NCBI GenBank assembly: GCA_013695115.1
Contig: JACDBD010000198.1
Coordinates: 1 to 5,446 of the forward strand
Direction of reading: 5' to 3'
Length of the DNA stretch: 5,446 nucleotides
From: Actinomycetota bacterium
GTDB taxonomy: Bacteria; Actinomycetota; Acidimicrobiia; IMCC26256; JACDBD01
Shown: piece by piece, positions 5,047 to 5,446 of the stretch
How positions within the stretch are numbered: the first letter of the stretch is position 1
How the letters are laid out: every line of letters begins with the position of its first letter
Program-made: the position numbers and the translations under genes
Notes under the pieces: model-generated
Databases searched by the model: none
Seen by the model: the letters and a program-made list of their open reading frames with translations, nothing else
What the model was told of the DNA's origin: nothing

Positions 5047-5446
5047 GGTAGCACCAGGAAGGCGATGCAGCAGTAGTGCATCGCCGCGGCCACGAGCACG
5101 CACACGTGGAAGATCTCGTGGTAGCCGAACACCGCCGGGTTGGGATCGGGGGCGCGGGCGGCGTGAACGATCGCACCTCCGGTGTAGAAGACGCCGCCGC
5201 CGAAGATGAGGAGGCAACCGAGCACGCCCAGGGAAGTCCACATCTGAGGGAGGGAGATGACGCCGACCCAGCCCAGGGTGATGTAGACGCTGGTCACCCA
5301 GCCATGGGGGAGCCGGTCGCTGGCCCACTCGAAGACGATGCCGAACGCAGCACCTGCCCACACGGCGACGAGCACCACGGTGTGCAGCCAGCCCGAGAGC
5401 ACCAGCAGCGCCAGCGGCGTGTATGTGCCCGCGATCATGATGAAGA
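5037..5446 (-). CDS. trhA: Hemolysin III / PAQR-family membrane protein (TrhA-like), partial
   Basis: Runs off the right edge, so the N-terminal part and true start are missing. The ATG at 5438 lies inside the conserved segment and is not the start: the codons before it read Phe-Ile, fitting the family pattern of a hydrophobic run before IAGTYTP. Numbering from that Met, the visible 133 residues hold IAGTYTP (2-8), hydrophobic helices near 9-35, 47-63, 67-91 and 110-130, and the family signature FYTGGAIVHAAR (84-95) and FGYHEIFHV (104-112). His107 and His111 of HEIFH are probable metal ligands, as in the PAQR fold. Members are seven-helix inner-membrane proteins linked to membrane-lipid homeostasis; the hemolysin name is historical. 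Typical full length is about 200-220 residues, so roughly 75-85 are missing. The final Pro-Arg-Gly-stop lies in the terminator hairpin shared with the amidohydrolase. Confidence 0.93.
   Translation of the reverse strand, partial: FIMIAGTYTPLALLVLSGWLHTVVLVAVWAGAAFGIVFEWASDRLPHGWVTSVYITLGWVGVISLPQMWTSLGVLGCLLIFGGGVFYTGGAIVHAARAPDPNPAVFGYHEIFHVCVLVAAAMHYCCIAFLVLPRG

Noticed and set aside
3710..5176. 488-codon open frame on the minus strand across the amidohydrolase and the end of the membrane-protein gene
   Set aside because: It is a compositional shadow: the translation is rich in Val/Gly/Asp/Arg without recognisable domains, and the opposite frame is a clear amidohydrolase.
1..5446. A novel defence, mobile or toxin-antitoxin system
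   Set aside because: All supported genes belong to known metabolic or membrane families except one small coiled-coil protein. There are no nucleases, transposases, integrases, direct-repeat arrays or attachment-site signs.

Overview
The window comes from a high-GC genome. Third codon positions are strongly G/C, so long open frames appear antisense to nearly every real gene. GTG starts, good Shine-Dalgarno sites without AT-rich leaders, and the mix of acyl-CoA ligase, acyl-CoA carboxyltransferase and TIM-barrel amidohydrolase suggest an actinobacterium. The Acidimicrobiia are my best guess, from general resemblance only. No rRNA, tRNA, CRISPR array, insertion sequence or phage gene is visible.

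Layout: (1) 1-756, plus strand, is the C-terminal part of a biotin-dependent acyl-CoA carboxylase carboxyltransferase whose beginning lies outside the window. (2) After 31 bases, 788-2398 encodes an AMP-forming acyl-CoA ligase on the same strand. (3) 2399-2494 is a short convergent spacer holding a perfect 12-bp GC hairpin. (4) On the minus strand, a small coiled-coil protein (3232-3621) is followed after 8 bases by a class I SAM-dependent methyltransferase (2495-3223); these look like a two-gene operon. (5) 3622-3799 is a divergent control region. It carries a candidate promoter with a 14-bp perfect palindrome between its -35 and -10 boxes, facing the next gene. (6) 3800-5023, plus strand, is a metal-dependent amidohydrolase (amidohydrolase-2 / COG2159 type). 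(7) 5024-5046 is a hairpin shared by two convergent genes. (8) 5037-5446, minus strand, is the C-terminal part of a hemolysin III / PAQR-family membrane protein that runs off the right edge.

Genes 1 and 2 plausibly act in sequence on a carboxylic acid: the ligase makes the CoA thioester and the carboxylase carboxylates an acyl-CoA. The substrate cannot be read from the sequence, and two key residues differ from the textbook forms: the specificity position of the carboxyltransferase and the A10 lysine position of the ligase. The amidohydrolase has its own regulated-looking promoter and may belong to the same broad catabolic lifestyle, but no direct link is visible. The coiled-coil/methyltransferase pair and the membrane protein have no evident connection to the acyl-CoA genes.

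I see no clear previously undescribed multi-gene system. The most testable items are the palindrome-in-promoter arrangement ahead of the amidohydrolase, the two active-site substitutions, and the stop-codon-containing convergent hairpin.
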